From JAPHSX01 sp041554195 (GTDB taxonomy: Bacteria > Pseudomonadota > Gammaproteobacteria > Thiohalomonadales > Thiohalomonadaceae): a stretch of 64,000 nt of DNA. The translations under genes were made by a program, and so were the position numbers. The notes under the pieces were generated by a model. That model had not been told where the DNA came from and ran no database searches. It worked only from the letters and a program-made list of their open reading frames with translations. This document shows positions 51,636-60,641 of the stretch, piece by piece; the stretch's first letter is position 1; every line of letters begins with the position of its first letter. The stretch spans positions 62,001-126,000 of the forward strand of contig JBFFMJ010000006.1 in NCBI GenBank assembly GCA_041554195.1, read 5' to 3'.

Positions 51636-52910
51636 TCAGGAGGCCAAACTCAGTCGTGTCAGCCCCCCCATATAGGGCTGCAACGCCTGCGGTACCTCTA
51701 CCGATCCATCCGCCTGCTGGTAGTTCTCCAGGATCGCCACCAGGGTACGCCCGACGGCCAGACCGGAACCGTTGATGGTATGCACCAGCTCCGGTTTCTT
51801 GGCCCCTTCAGGGCGATAGCGGGCCTGCATGCGGCGCGCCTGGAAGTCGCGGAAGTTGGAGCAGGAGGAGATCTCGCGGTACTTACCTTGCCCCGGCAGC
51901 CACACCTCCAGGTCATAGGTCTTGCAGGCGGAGAAGCCGATATCGCCGGTGCAGAGGTTGACTACCCGATAGGGCAGACCGAGCTTCTGCAATACCATCT
52001 CGGCGTGGCCGGTCAGCTCCTCCAGCGCCTGCATTGAGTTCTCCGGCTCGACGATCTGCACCATCTCCACCTTCTCGAACTGGTGCTGACGGATCATGCC
52101 GCGGGTATCACGGCCGTAAGAACCCGCCTCGCTACGAAAACAGGGGGTGTGGGCGGTGAACTTCTGCGGTAGCGACTCCAGGATGGTGTCGCGCACCATG
52201 TTGGTTACCGGCACCTCGGCGGTGGGGATAAGGTAGTACTCCTGCTCACCGTTGAGCTTAAAGAGGTCCTCCTCAAACTTCGGCAGCTGGCCGGTGCCGC
52301 GCAGTGAGTCAGCGTTGACCAGATAGGGGACGTAGGTCTCGGTATAGCCGTGCTCGTCGGTGTGCAGGTTAAGCATGAACTGGATCAGCGCGCGGTGCAG
52401 GCGGGCCATCGGCCCGGTCATCACCGAGAAACGCGAGCCGGTGAGCTTGACCGCGGTCTCGAAGTCCAGCCCCAGCCCCTCGCCCACATCGACGTGGTCC
52501 TGCGGCTCGAAGTCGAACTCGCGCGGCTCGCCCCACTTGCGCACCTCAACGTTATCCTCCTCGCTCTTGCCGTCCGGCACGGAGTCATCGGGCAGATTGG
52601 GCACCCCCATCAGGATGGCGTTCAGCTCCTCCTGCAGCTCGGAGAGGCGCGCCTCGGCGGCCTTCAGCCTGTCACCCAGGTCGGCCACCGCGTCGAGCAG
52701 CGGCTGAATGTCCTCACCCTTCGCCTTGGCCTGACCAATCGACTTGGAGCTCTTGTTGCGCTCGGCCTGCAGGTTCTGGGTATCGACCTGCAGCGACTTG
52801 CGCTCGTTCTCCAGCCGCTCAATGGCCTCGACATCCAGCGCAAAGCCACGGCGTGCCAATTGGGCGGCGGTGTTCTCCAGATCGCCGCGTAACAGACGGG
52901 GGTCTAACAT
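51636..52910 (-). CDS. serS: Seryl-tRNA synthetase
   Basis: 424 residues: N-terminal coiled-coil arm (about 28-105), class II catalytic core with motif 2 (CFRSEAGSYGRDTRGMIRQHQFEKVE) and motif 3 (NGSGLAVGRTLVAILEN). Charges tRNA(Ser) and tRNA(Sec). It heads a possible minus-strand group downstream of crcB and the DUF190 gene. Confidence 0.97.
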   Translation of the reverse strand: MLDPRLLRGDLENTAAQLARRGFALDVEAIERLENERKSLQVDTQNLQAERNKSSKSIGQAKAKGEDIQPLLDAVADLGDRLKAAEARLSELQEELNAILMGVPNLPDDSVPDGKSEEDNVEVRKWGEPREFDFEPQDHVDVGEGLGLDFETAVKLTGSRFSVMTGPMARLHRALIQFMLNLHTDEHGYTETYVPYLVNADSLRGTGQLPKFEEDLFKLNGEQEYYLIPTAEVPVTNMVRDTILESLPQKFTAHTPCFRSEAGSYGRDTRGMIRQHQFEKVEMVQIVEPENSMQALEELTGHAEMVLQKLGLPYRVVNLCTGDIGFSACKTYDLEVWLPGQGKYREISSCSNFRDFQARRMQARYRPEGAKKPELVHTINGSGLAVGRTLVAILENYQQADGSVEVPQALQPYMGGLTRLSLAS

Positions 52911-52933
52911 AGTCTCTCTTACCTTTTCGTTAC

Positions 52934-53245
52934 TTAGTCTTGTTCGTTAATGTTTGCCGACCAGCTCAGCATGTGGCCCGGCTTCATGGTGCTGCTGATG
53001 TGTTCCATAATGGCGACGACCTTCTCGGGGGTGTCGAAAAACTCCACCACCAGCGGTAACTCCATGCCCAGATCGATAAACTTGCTGGTGTGGATTTCGC
53101 CCGAGTCGCCAAAACCGGCGATACCGCGAAACACACTCACTCCCTTCACCTTCTCCCAATCGTGCAGCCGCTTGAGCAGATTCTCCAGCTGCGCCTCCCC
53201 CTCATTGAGGTAGAGCCGTACTACCGTCACCTCGGTCTGTTTCAT
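52934..53245 (-). CDS. DUF190 protein, likely fluoride-related
   Basis: 103 residues from ATG 53245 (MKQTEVT). A ten-residue longer frame overlaps crcB more. The sequence VTVVRLYLNEGEAQLENLL and GVSVFRGIAGFG matches DUF190, a PII-like fold often encoded beside crcB. It overlaps crcB by four bases, which supports a regulatory or accessory role for the fluoride channel. Confidence 0.88.
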   Translation of the reverse strand: MKQTEVTVVRLYLNEGEAQLENLLKRLHDWEKVKGVSVFRGIAGFGDSGEIHTSKFIDLGMELPLVVEFFDTPEKVVAIMEHISSTMKPGHMLSWSANINEQD

Positions 53246-53619
53246 AACTGCCTCCCGGCGAGTAATCCCAGCCATGCGGCCACTACACAGAGCACCACGC
53301 TTAGCACCATATTCAGCATCGCCTTGAGCAATGCACCACCCTCAATCAGGTTGATGGTCTCAATAGAGAAGGTCGAGAAGGTGGTAAAGGCCCCCAGAAA
53401 GCCGACCATCAGCAACGCCCGCCACTCCGGCCCCAGGGTGGAGCGCTCCACCAGCCAGACGAAACAGAAGCCCATCGCTAGCGAGCCGAGCAGATTCACC
53501 GCCAGCGTACCGTAGGGAAAGCCGCGCCCCAACAGGGCGTAGACGCCGTTGGCAGCCCAGAAACGCGCCACCGCACCCAGCGCGCCCCCCAGGGCGATAG
53601 CGAGGGTCTGCCCCATCAA
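53242..53619 (-). CDS. crcB: Fluoride ion channel CrcB (Fluc)
   Basis: 125 residues with four membrane helices and the conserved GGALGAVARFW, NLLGSLAMGF and GFLGAFTTFSTFS motifs, the last holding the Phe residues and Na+ site region. Dual-topology dimers export fluoride. No fluoride riboswitch was recognised upstream. Confidence 0.95.
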   Translation of the reverse strand: MMGQTLAIALGGALGAVARFWAANGVYALLGRGFPYGTLAVNLLGSLAMGFCFVWLVERSTLGPEWRALLMVGFLGAFTTFSTFSIETINLIEGGALLKAMLNMVLSVVLCVVAAWLGLLAGRQL

Positions 53620-53785
53620 AAATGTGCTGGTTGATTATTCATGCGGCTATTCTACCCGAGTTGAGACGAAGTTGGAGTGCCAGAGTTGTGAACGGCATCC
53701 CCCAGGCGGGCCGATAGATCTGCTATAAATAGAGTGTGATATATTACTCAGATAAATCGATAACAAAAACGGGTATAACAAGTCA

Positions 53786-54076
53786 ATGACAACCGCCGAG
53801 CTGGTCAAGGCATTAGCGAAACGTCTGGGCGTCAGCCAGAAACAGGCGCGTACGCTGCTGGACGGTTATGTCGGTGCAATCACCGCTCAGCTAGCACAAA
53901 AGAATTCGGTGATCCTGCGTAACTTCGGCAGCTTTAGCGTCAAGGATGTCGCCGAGAAACGCGCCTATGTCCCGGCTAAAGAATCACTCTGCCTGATCCC
54001 CGCCCACCAGAAGCTTCACTTCAAACCGGCCAAGCGCCTGAAGGATGAGGTCAGCGAGGCCGTGCCCCATGAGTAG
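53786..54076 (+). CDS. HU/IHF-family DNA-binding protein
   Basis: 96 residues with the HU fold: two N-terminal helices (TTAELVKALAKRLGVSQKQA) and the beta region ILRNFGSFSV, but the DNA-intercalating arm lacks the usual RxGxNPxT. It differs from housekeeping HU and IHF. Its end overlaps the next gene, a second HU-like protein, by eight bases, so the two probably act together, perhaps as a heterodimer. Confidence 0.85.
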   Translation: MTTAELVKALAKRLGVSQKQARTLLDGYVGAITAQLAQKNSVILRNFGSFSVKDVAEKRAYVPAKESLCLIPAHQKLHFKPAKRLKDEVSEAVPHE

Positions 54077-55571
54077 TGTCTACGGCCAGACCCTGCTCGA
54101 TGACATGGTGCAACGCCAGGGGTTGCCGATGCCACTGGTCAAACAGGCCGCCCAGGAGATCCTTGCCGTGATCCGCGAGGGGCTGATGAGCAATGGCATC
54201 GTCAATGTCAGCAACTTCGGCACCTTCCGCCTCAAACTTGCTGCCGCCCGCCAGGGTTTTAATCCGCAGACCAGGGAGCGCATCACCATCCCTGCCCACC
54301 AGCGCGTGATCTTCTCCCCCTGCAAGGCACTTCGCGATCTCATTCAGCCGGTACACCATCCGGTGATACCGATTGGACCTGATGTGACACCCCAGCGTAC
54401 CGCGGCCATGAGTACACCCATCGCCTCGGCTGGGCCGCTTGCCACCAAACGTATCATGCCACCAGCCCAGCCGGTCACAGAAAAACCAGAAACTTCTGAG
54501 CTCCCCCCTCCAGGCTCCACGACAGTCACACCCGAAAGGCGTGTGACACCCGATCGTCGCCACCATGCGGAGCAGGATGAAACAGAGACCACTGAGGCGC
54601 CACATCAGCCACATACCACGAAGCAGAATGCACCCGATGTCGCCAGCCGGCTCGATGCATTTACCGACAGCGCCAATGCCATCGCTCTGGAGGCAGAAGA
54701 GGAGACCGACACGACGGGCCGTTCAAAAAAGGGACTCTATCTGGGAGCCGCCGCCTTGCTCGTGATCGCCGCCGTCACCGCCAGCCTGATGTACGACTCC
54801 TCCCCGAAAGAGTTACCCGCGGCTGTTATCACTACTCCCTCCGCCGACAGCAGGCCGGCCAGCACCCCACTCGCAACAGATACACTTCCGCCAGAGGCAC
54901 AGGTCACAGTAGCTGCCCCAGCTACTGTCGAGGCAGAGACCTCCGCGAACGAAGAGGTCGACTATTCCACCCTCTACACAGAAATGGCCGACACCCAGCC
55001 GGAAGCCCCTCTCGCCTCCGTGGCTGTAACCGGTGAAGAGACCGCCGCTGAAACCGTTAGCGAAACCCCACCCCCTGCACAAGTCACAGAGACAACCGTA
55101 GAAACCACCACAGAGCAGGCTCCCCCAGCCATTACTAAACCGGTTGCGATTGCCACAGACAAACCCACCACCTTCTTCTTTACCGAGCAGACGCATAAAA
55201 TCACCAATGGCGAGAGCCTGTGGCGACTTGCCAGACAACACTATAAAAACCCACTGCTGTGGCCCCACATCTACCAGGCTAATGCCGCCCTCATCGACAA
55301 CCCTGACAGCCTGCGCCAGGGTAGAACCATCATCCTCCCCTCACTACAGGGCACGGCGGATAATTTAACCAAAACCGACCGGCGCAACATCGCTGAGGGT
55401 TACTACCTCACCTACCTCTACTACAAAAATACCGGGAACAAAGACGCCTTCTTTGCCCTGCTTGAGGCAAAGCGTTACGACAATAAGGTGGTAGAAGAGC
55501 ACCGCAGCCTGTTGCGGCTAAGCAAGGTCGAAGAGATCATGTTAGGACATCAGGAGACGATGCCTTTTTAA
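54069..55571 (+). CDS. HU-domain protein fused to a membrane helix and LysM domain
   Basis: 500 residues from ATG 54069. Residues 1-93 are an HU-like domain with VSNFGTFRL and RQGFNPQTRERITIPAH, the DNA-binding arm motif. About 94-215 is a Pro/Thr/Glu-rich linker. About 221-243 is a single membrane helix (GLYLGAAALLVIAAVTASLMY). About 244-370 is a second low-complexity acidic stretch. About 374-422 is a LysM domain (ITNGESLWRLARQHY). A helical tail ends the protein. The inferred topology puts DNA binding in the cytoplasm and peptidoglycan binding in the periplasm. Confidence 0.85.
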   Translation: MSSVYGQTLLDDMVQRQGLPMPLVKQAAQEILAVIREGLMSNGIVNVSNFGTFRLKLAAARQGFNPQTRERITIPAHQRVIFSPCKALRDLIQPVHHPVIPIGPDVTPQRTAAMSTPIASAGPLATKRIMPPAQPVTEKPETSELPPPGSTTVTPERRVTPDRRHHAEQDETETTEAPHQPHTTKQNAPDVASRLDAFTDSANAIALEAEEETDTTGRSKKGLYLGAAALLVIAAVTASLMYDSSPKELPAAVITTPSADSRPASTPLATDTLPPEAQVTVAAPATVEAETSANEEVDYSTLYTEMADTQPEAPLASVAVTGEETAAETVSETPPPAQVTETTVETTTEQAPPAITKPVAIATDKPTTFFFTEQTHKITNGESLWRLARQHYKNPLLWPHIYQANAALIDNPDSLRQGRTIILPSLQGTADNLTKTDRRNIAEGYYLTYLYYKNTGNKDAFFALLEAKRYDNKVVEEHRSLLRLSKVEEIMLGHQETMPF

Positions 55572-55660
55572 GTTTCCGTAATGGCTTTGCAACTAATTCA
55601 AATTCACACTGCAACAACGAGAATATTTGATCATAACAATAAGGTCTCTTATTTGTATAA

Positions 55661-57565
55661 ATGGGTAAGACATGTCCCGAAAAACGGCAACAAAAAGAAA
55701 AAATACGAAAAAAAACCGCAGCCAAGAGCAAGCAACCCAGCTTTATTGATATTGCACAGTCGCTGAACAAGGGGACAAAACTGCATCAGCGTGGAGAGCT
55801 CGCTACTGCCAGGAAAATTTATCAACGAATTCTTGCTTACGACTCATCCAACTACGATGCATTACAGTTACTTGGAGCCATTGAACTGGCCCAGGGGAAT
55901 AACGACAAGGCTGTGGAATATATCTCCAGAGCATTAACTATCCGCTCAGACCTGCCCGCACTGCATTATAACAAAGGGGTAGCCCTGATAAATATGGGGC
56001 AAATCAGCGAAGGACTGGAGTGCTTACACCGGGCACTTGAACTTGATCCCGACTTTCTCCTGGCCAACTATACGATGGGACAACATAGTCTTGCTGCGGG
56101 CATGCTGGAGGATGCCATCCTCTATCTGCAGAAGGCTAATCGCATAAGGCCTCATCATCCGCAAACACTCCTGATGCTGCTAAATGCACTGCTTCAAGAT
56201 GACAAGCTAGAACACGCTGAGTCACTTATGAGAAGTATTGTTCTTGACGATAGCGAGAAGGCGCAGCTCTTTTATCAGATCGGGCTGGATATGCGCCCGG
56301 CAGCTCGATGGGATCTGTCGTTATTGATGCTGCAAAAGGCCTTCGAGTTGGCACAGGAGAATGAGCTTATAGTAATCGCCCTGGCTGAGAGCATGGAGAG
56401 ACTGAATCATTTGCAGGATGCATTCGATCTTGTGCATCAATACAGTAACAAACAGGGACCATGCGGCATAAGTTTCGCCGTTATTCAGGTGCGTATTCTA
56501 CGTAGACTGGGACACCTGGATAATGCGACAGATGAGGCCGATAAATACTTATCTCAGGAAGGGAGCACCGAACATACGGCTGAACTGCATAAAGAGGCGG
56601 GGATGACATTTGACAGACAAGGAAAATACTCAGCAGCATGGAAGCACTTCACAACATCGAATGAAATAATGAAAAGTCTGGCCCAGGAACAAGGTATATC
56701 CTATTCAGCCATGCCTGAGGTCATCCAGCGAAGTCATGACTGGTGTAGAAACACCCATCCTTCTGCTGAGGCACCGGTCAATGACAGCGAAAACATCGCC
56801 TCACCCCTCTTCTTTTGTGGCTTCCCCCGCTCTGGAACTACCCTTATGGGGAGCATGCTATCGCGTCATCCAAAGATCACCGTCACCGATGAAGTGCCGA
56901 CACTTAATCGTATTGCGGATACGATGGGAGAACTGATTGGACGAAAGGCCTCATATCCCGAAGATCTCCACACCCTGAGTGCATATGAGACAGCCCATCT
57001 AAGAAAGCTATATTGGAGCAAGCTCGGTGTTGATCCTGGGAAGATAAAAGATGGCGAGATGGTGGTAGACAAAATGCCGTTAAACTTCCTCTACCTGCCA
57101 TTTGCGTTACGGCTTTTCCCGCAAGCCAAGATCCTCTTTGCGCTTCGTGATCCACGTGATGCCTGTCTGAGCTGCTATATGCAGTATTTCCCATTAAACC
57201 CATCCATGGTGCAGTTTCATGAAATCCAAACGACTATCGAGATGTATAAGTTATCAATGGGGCTGTGGGAAGAATACAAGGTCAGGTTAAACCCCGACTA
57301 TCATGAGTATCACTATGAGAATTTGGTTAGTGATACTCATGCGGAATTAACTAAAATACTGCATTTCATCGGCGTTGACTGGGACGATGCTCCCTTGAAA
57401 CAAGATGCCGATACCGAACAGACCGTATCAACACCCAGTTATGAGTCGATCATCAACCCCATCAATAATTCAGCGATATCCAGGTGGTGCCGTTATAAAG
57501 AACATTTACACCCTGTTATTAATGAATTGCAGTCATTTATCAAGCGATACAACTACGACATATAA
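55661..57565 (+). CDS. TPR-repeat protein with C-terminal sulfotransferase domain
   Basis: 634 residues. A very basic N-terminus is followed by TPR repeats (about 40-330: GDLATARKIYQRIL-like, AVEYISRALTI, GLECLHRALELDP). A sulfotransferase domain starts with FFCGFPRSGTTLMGS near residue 384 (PAPS 5'-phosphosulfate loop) and LRDPRDACLSCYMQ (3'-phosphate loop). It would transfer sulfate from PAPS to an unknown acceptor. The start lacks a clear Shine-Dalgarno site. Lower GC than its neighbours hints at transfer. Confidence 0.88.
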   Translation: MGKTCPEKRQQKEKIRKKTAAKSKQPSFIDIAQSLNKGTKLHQRGELATARKIYQRILAYDSSNYDALQLLGAIELAQGNNDKAVEYISRALTIRSDLPALHYNKGVALINMGQISEGLECLHRALELDPDFLLANYTMGQHSLAAGMLEDAILYLQKANRIRPHHPQTLLMLLNALLQDDKLEHAESLMRSIVLDDSEKAQLFYQIGLDMRPAARWDLSLLMLQKAFELAQENELIVIALAESMERLNHLQDAFDLVHQYSNKQGPCGISFAVIQVRILRRLGHLDNATDEADKYLSQEGSTEHTAELHKEAGMTFDRQGKYSAAWKHFTTSNEIMKSLAQEQGISYSAMPEVIQRSHDWCRNTHPSAEAPVNDSENIASPLFFCGFPRSGTTLMGSMLSRHPKITVTDEVPTLNRIADTMGELIGRKASYPEDLHTLSAYETAHLRKLYWSKLGVDPGKIKDGEMVVDKMPLNFLYLPFALRLFPQAKILFALRDPRDACLSCYMQYFPLNPSMVQFHEIQTTIEMYKLSMGLWEEYKVRLNPDYHEYHYENLVSDTHAELTKILHFIGVDWDDAPLKQDADTEQTVSTPSYESIINPINNSAISRWCRYKEHLHPVINELQSFIKRYNYDI

Positions 57566-57588
57566 CGACATCTTTAAAGGAACCTGGA

Positions 57589-59277
57589 CTAAGACGACGG
57601 TGAATCACCCCGTTTAATCACATTATCACTACGACTGGGGCGGCGGCGTTTGTAGTGATTGATCTGGCCGTTGGTCGAGCTATCATGATTAGTGATCGCT
57701 TCACTGTCATTTAGCTCTTGAAGAATGCTATTTGCCAACTGCTTCCCCAGTTCTACCCCCCATTGATCAAACGAATTGATATTCCACACCACGCCCTGCA
57801 CAAATATTTTATGTTCATACAGTGCGATGATAGATCCCAGTGTCTTCGGATCGAGGGTATCGAACATTAACGTACTGCTAGGCTTGTTTCCGGGGAATAC
57901 CTTATAGGGGAGAATCGCCTCAATCTGTTTCGGTTCAAGCCCTGCCGCCTTTAACTCACGATAGGCCTCGCCCTCATCCTTGCCACGCATTAAGGCCTCA
58001 GTCTGGGCGAAGATATTCGACATCAAAGCACGATGGTGTCGGGCATTGCAGCGGTAGCTGTAGACGGGTGAGAGAATATCCGCCGGGATCAATTTGGTGC
58101 CCTGATGAAGCAGTTGAAAAAAGGCGTGTTGTGCCGCGATACCCACCTCGCCAAAGATCACCGGGCCGGTGCTGTAGTCCACCGCACTGCCGAGGCGGTC
58201 GACATATTTGCCATTACTCTCCATATCGGCCTGCTGCAGGTAGGCCGGAAAACGGTGCATGTGTTGGTCGTAGGGAAGAATCGCCATTGTCTGGCTATCG
58301 AAAAAATTGTTATACCAAATTCCCAAAAGCGCCATGATTACCGGGATATTGTCCTCCAGCGGTGCGTGCCTGAAGTGTTGGTCAACCTCATAGGCCCCCT
58401 CCAGCAATTCATCGAACTGTTGCGAGCCGATGGCAATCACGATCGACAGGCCAATCGCCGACCACAACGAGTAACGACCGCCAACCCAGTCCCACATCTT
58501 GAAAATATTCTCCTCAACAATACCAAACTCGCGTGCCAGCTTTACATTCGAGGTGACCGCCGAGAAGTGACGATGGATATGTTCTTCCCCACCCAGTTTA
58601 TTGACAAACCACTGACGTGCCGTCTCAGCGTTAACCATGGTGTCCTGGGTGGTGAAGGTTTTTGAGGCAACGATAAAGAAGGTGGTCTCGGGATTAAGGT
58701 ACTGCAGGGTATCGTTGATATGATTCTCGTCGACATTAGAGACGAAATGCACATTAAGATCATGGAGCGCGTAGGGCCGTAATGCCTCATTCACCATCAG
58801 TGGCCCTAAATGCGATCCGCCGATACCGATATTCACCACATCGGTGATTGCCTGCTCGGTGGCACCGCGCCACTGTCGCGAGCGGATCTTTTCTGCCAGT
58901 TCTTTTACACGTTGTCGCTCCTGCTTGATCTCGGGAATGATATCCACCCCGTCAATGCGTAGCGGCTCACCCCCCCTGGCCCTTAAGGCGGTATGTAAGA
59001 CTGCACGATGTTCGGTATGGTTAACCGGCTCGCCACGAAACATCTTCTCTATCCAGTCAGGCAGCTCCGCCTCGCGGGCAAGTTGTAACAGCAGAGTAAC
59101 CGTTTCACTATTAATACGATTTTTTGAGTAGTCGTAGAGAATGTCATTAAGTTGTAGCGAGAAATTTTCGAAACGGTTTTCATCCCGCTCAAACATCTCA
59201 CGCATATGCACAGGCCCTATCTCATCATAATGTTGCTTCAGCGCCTGCCATATTTTTGATTGCGTGAGCTCAGACAT
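57589..59277 (-). CDS. pgi: Glucose-6-phosphate isomerase
   Basis: 562 residues. Interconverts glucose-6-phosphate and fructose-6-phosphate. Conserved SKTFTTQDTMVNA, GGRYSLWSAIGL and the late DQWGVELGK motif are present, with the catalytic Glu/His/Lys region intact. The C-terminal roughly 40 residues are a polar tail beyond the usual end. It precedes fba on the same strand, fitting gluconeogenic sugar phosphate supply. Confidence 0.96.
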   Translation of the reverse strand: MSELTQSKIWQALKQHYDEIGPVHMREMFERDENRFENFSLQLNDILYDYSKNRINSETVTLLLQLAREAELPDWIEKMFRGEPVNHTEHRAVLHTALRARGGEPLRIDGVDIIPEIKQERQRVKELAEKIRSRQWRGATEQAITDVVNIGIGGSHLGPLMVNEALRPYALHDLNVHFVSNVDENHINDTLQYLNPETTFFIVASKTFTTQDTMVNAETARQWFVNKLGGEEHIHRHFSAVTSNVKLAREFGIVEENIFKMWDWVGGRYSLWSAIGLSIVIAIGSQQFDELLEGAYEVDQHFRHAPLEDNIPVIMALLGIWYNNFFDSQTMAILPYDQHMHRFPAYLQQADMESNGKYVDRLGSAVDYSTGPVIFGEVGIAAQHAFFQLLHQGTKLIPADILSPVYSYRCNARHHRALMSNIFAQTEALMRGKDEGEAYRELKAAGLEPKQIEAILPYKVFPGNKPSSTLMFDTLDPKTLGSIIALYEHKIFVQGVVWNINSFDQWGVELGKQLANSILQELNDSEAITNHDSSTNGQINHYKRRRPSRSDNVIKRGDSPSS

Positions 59278-59339
59278 CGTAAATCATCCCTTTCCTTCTC
59301 CTAACATACGCACAGGTTAATAACTGACCACCCCAGCTG

Positions 59340-60356
59340 TCATTCCATCTCCGCAGCATACTCGCCACGCCGGGCCAGGCTATTGAGCCGCGCACGCTTA
59401 AGTAACGCCTGCTGGGCTGCTTCACGATTCTCCTCTCGGCCCTGCCAGGCCTGCAGTGCGTGCTGTTGCAGGGCACGACCGTAGGATATGCTCACCTGCC
59501 ATGGCGCGTTACCGCGCAGACGATTGATGGCGTTAAGGTTCTCGGTGGCCTCCTCCGGCCCCTGACCGCCGGAGAGAAAGTTGATACTCGGTACCGCCGC
59601 TGGAACGGTGCGCTTAAGCACGCGCAATGTCGCCGCGGCTATCTCTTCCGGTGTTGCCCTGCGGCATCCCTTTCCGGGCAATACCATGTTGGGTTTAAGG
59701 ATCATAAATTCAAATTGCACCTGATGCAGGTGCAAGGCATGGAACACGGTGTGCAACACCTGCTCCGTCACCTCGGCGCAACGCCCGATGTCATGGTCGC
59801 CATCCATTAGCACCTCGGGTTCCACGATGGGCACGACACCCAACTCCTGACACACCGCCGCATAACGGGCCAGCATCTCTGCATTGGCCTGAAGCCCCAA
59901 AGGCGTTGGGTTGACCGGTGTAATGGGATAGACCTCACGCCATTTTGCAAAGCGTGCCCCCTGCTCCTTATAGAGCGCCAATCGCTCACCCAGGCCATCC
60001 AGCCCACAGGTGATCTCATCACCGGGTGCCCCGGACAAAGGACCTTTACCTTTATCCACCTTAACACCAGGAACAATCTTTTGTGACCACGCCACCTCGG
60101 GGAGTAATCTTCCGCTTTCATTACTCTGCGTCAGCGTCTCGTCAAATAGAATAACGCCACTGATATAGTCACCCAGACCTTCGGTCTCCAGCAGTAGTGA
60201 GCGATAAAAACGACGGTTCTCTTCGGTCGATTCAACGCCAATGACATCAAAACGTTTTTTTATAGTGGGCGCACTCTCGTCTGCGGCAAGGATACCGCGT
60301 TCACTGTCCACCATGTCGTTAATCGTCTGCTGTAAAGCCTGTTTGATAGCCATCAT
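59340..60356 (-). CDS. Fructose-bisphosphate aldolase class I
   Basis: 338 residues. Schiff-base aldolase: the lysine in FMILKPNMVLPG, ERGILAADES at the N-terminus and INFLSGGQGPEEATENLNAIN near the end match the eukaryotic-like class I family found in some proteobacteria. ATG at 60356 or 60353 could start it. It serves gluconeogenesis or the Calvin cycle and lies 62 bases upstream of pgi, probably the same operon. Confidence 0.94.
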   Translation of the reverse strand: MMAIKQALQQTINDMVDSERGILAADESAPTIKKRFDVIGVESTEENRRFYRSLLLETEGLGDYISGVILFDETLTQSNESGRLLPEVAWSQKIVPGVKVDKGKGPLSGAPGDEITCGLDGLGERLALYKEQGARFAKWREVYPITPVNPTPLGLQANAEMLARYAAVCQELGVVPIVEPEVLMDGDHDIGRCAEVTEQVLHTVFHALHLHQVQFEFMILKPNMVLPGKGCRRATPEEIAAATLRVLKRTVPAAVPSINFLSGGQGPEEATENLNAINRLRGNAPWQVSISYGRALQQHALQAWQGREENREAAQQALLKRARLNSLARRGEYAAEME

Positions 60357-60641
60357 TTTATCCTTTCTAACACGTCATTAACCGGTTGTCTGGACAGCGG
60401 ATGCGGCGGTAACACAAAATGCTAATCTATTGGATACCGTTCTAGTTGTACTCGAATAGACTCATCCTGCCCCAGTGCATAACAGTAGTTGCTTTTTCCC
60501 AGTTTCGCCTACAGGGTGGCGATGACATCACCGCACAGCGGAGCACCAGTATCATCCGCCCACGTTGCATATTGGCTCTGCTCGCCTACCCTTAGGGGGC
60601 AGCCTTATCGAATACCCCAGAAAAGACCTTAATAGAGCAAA

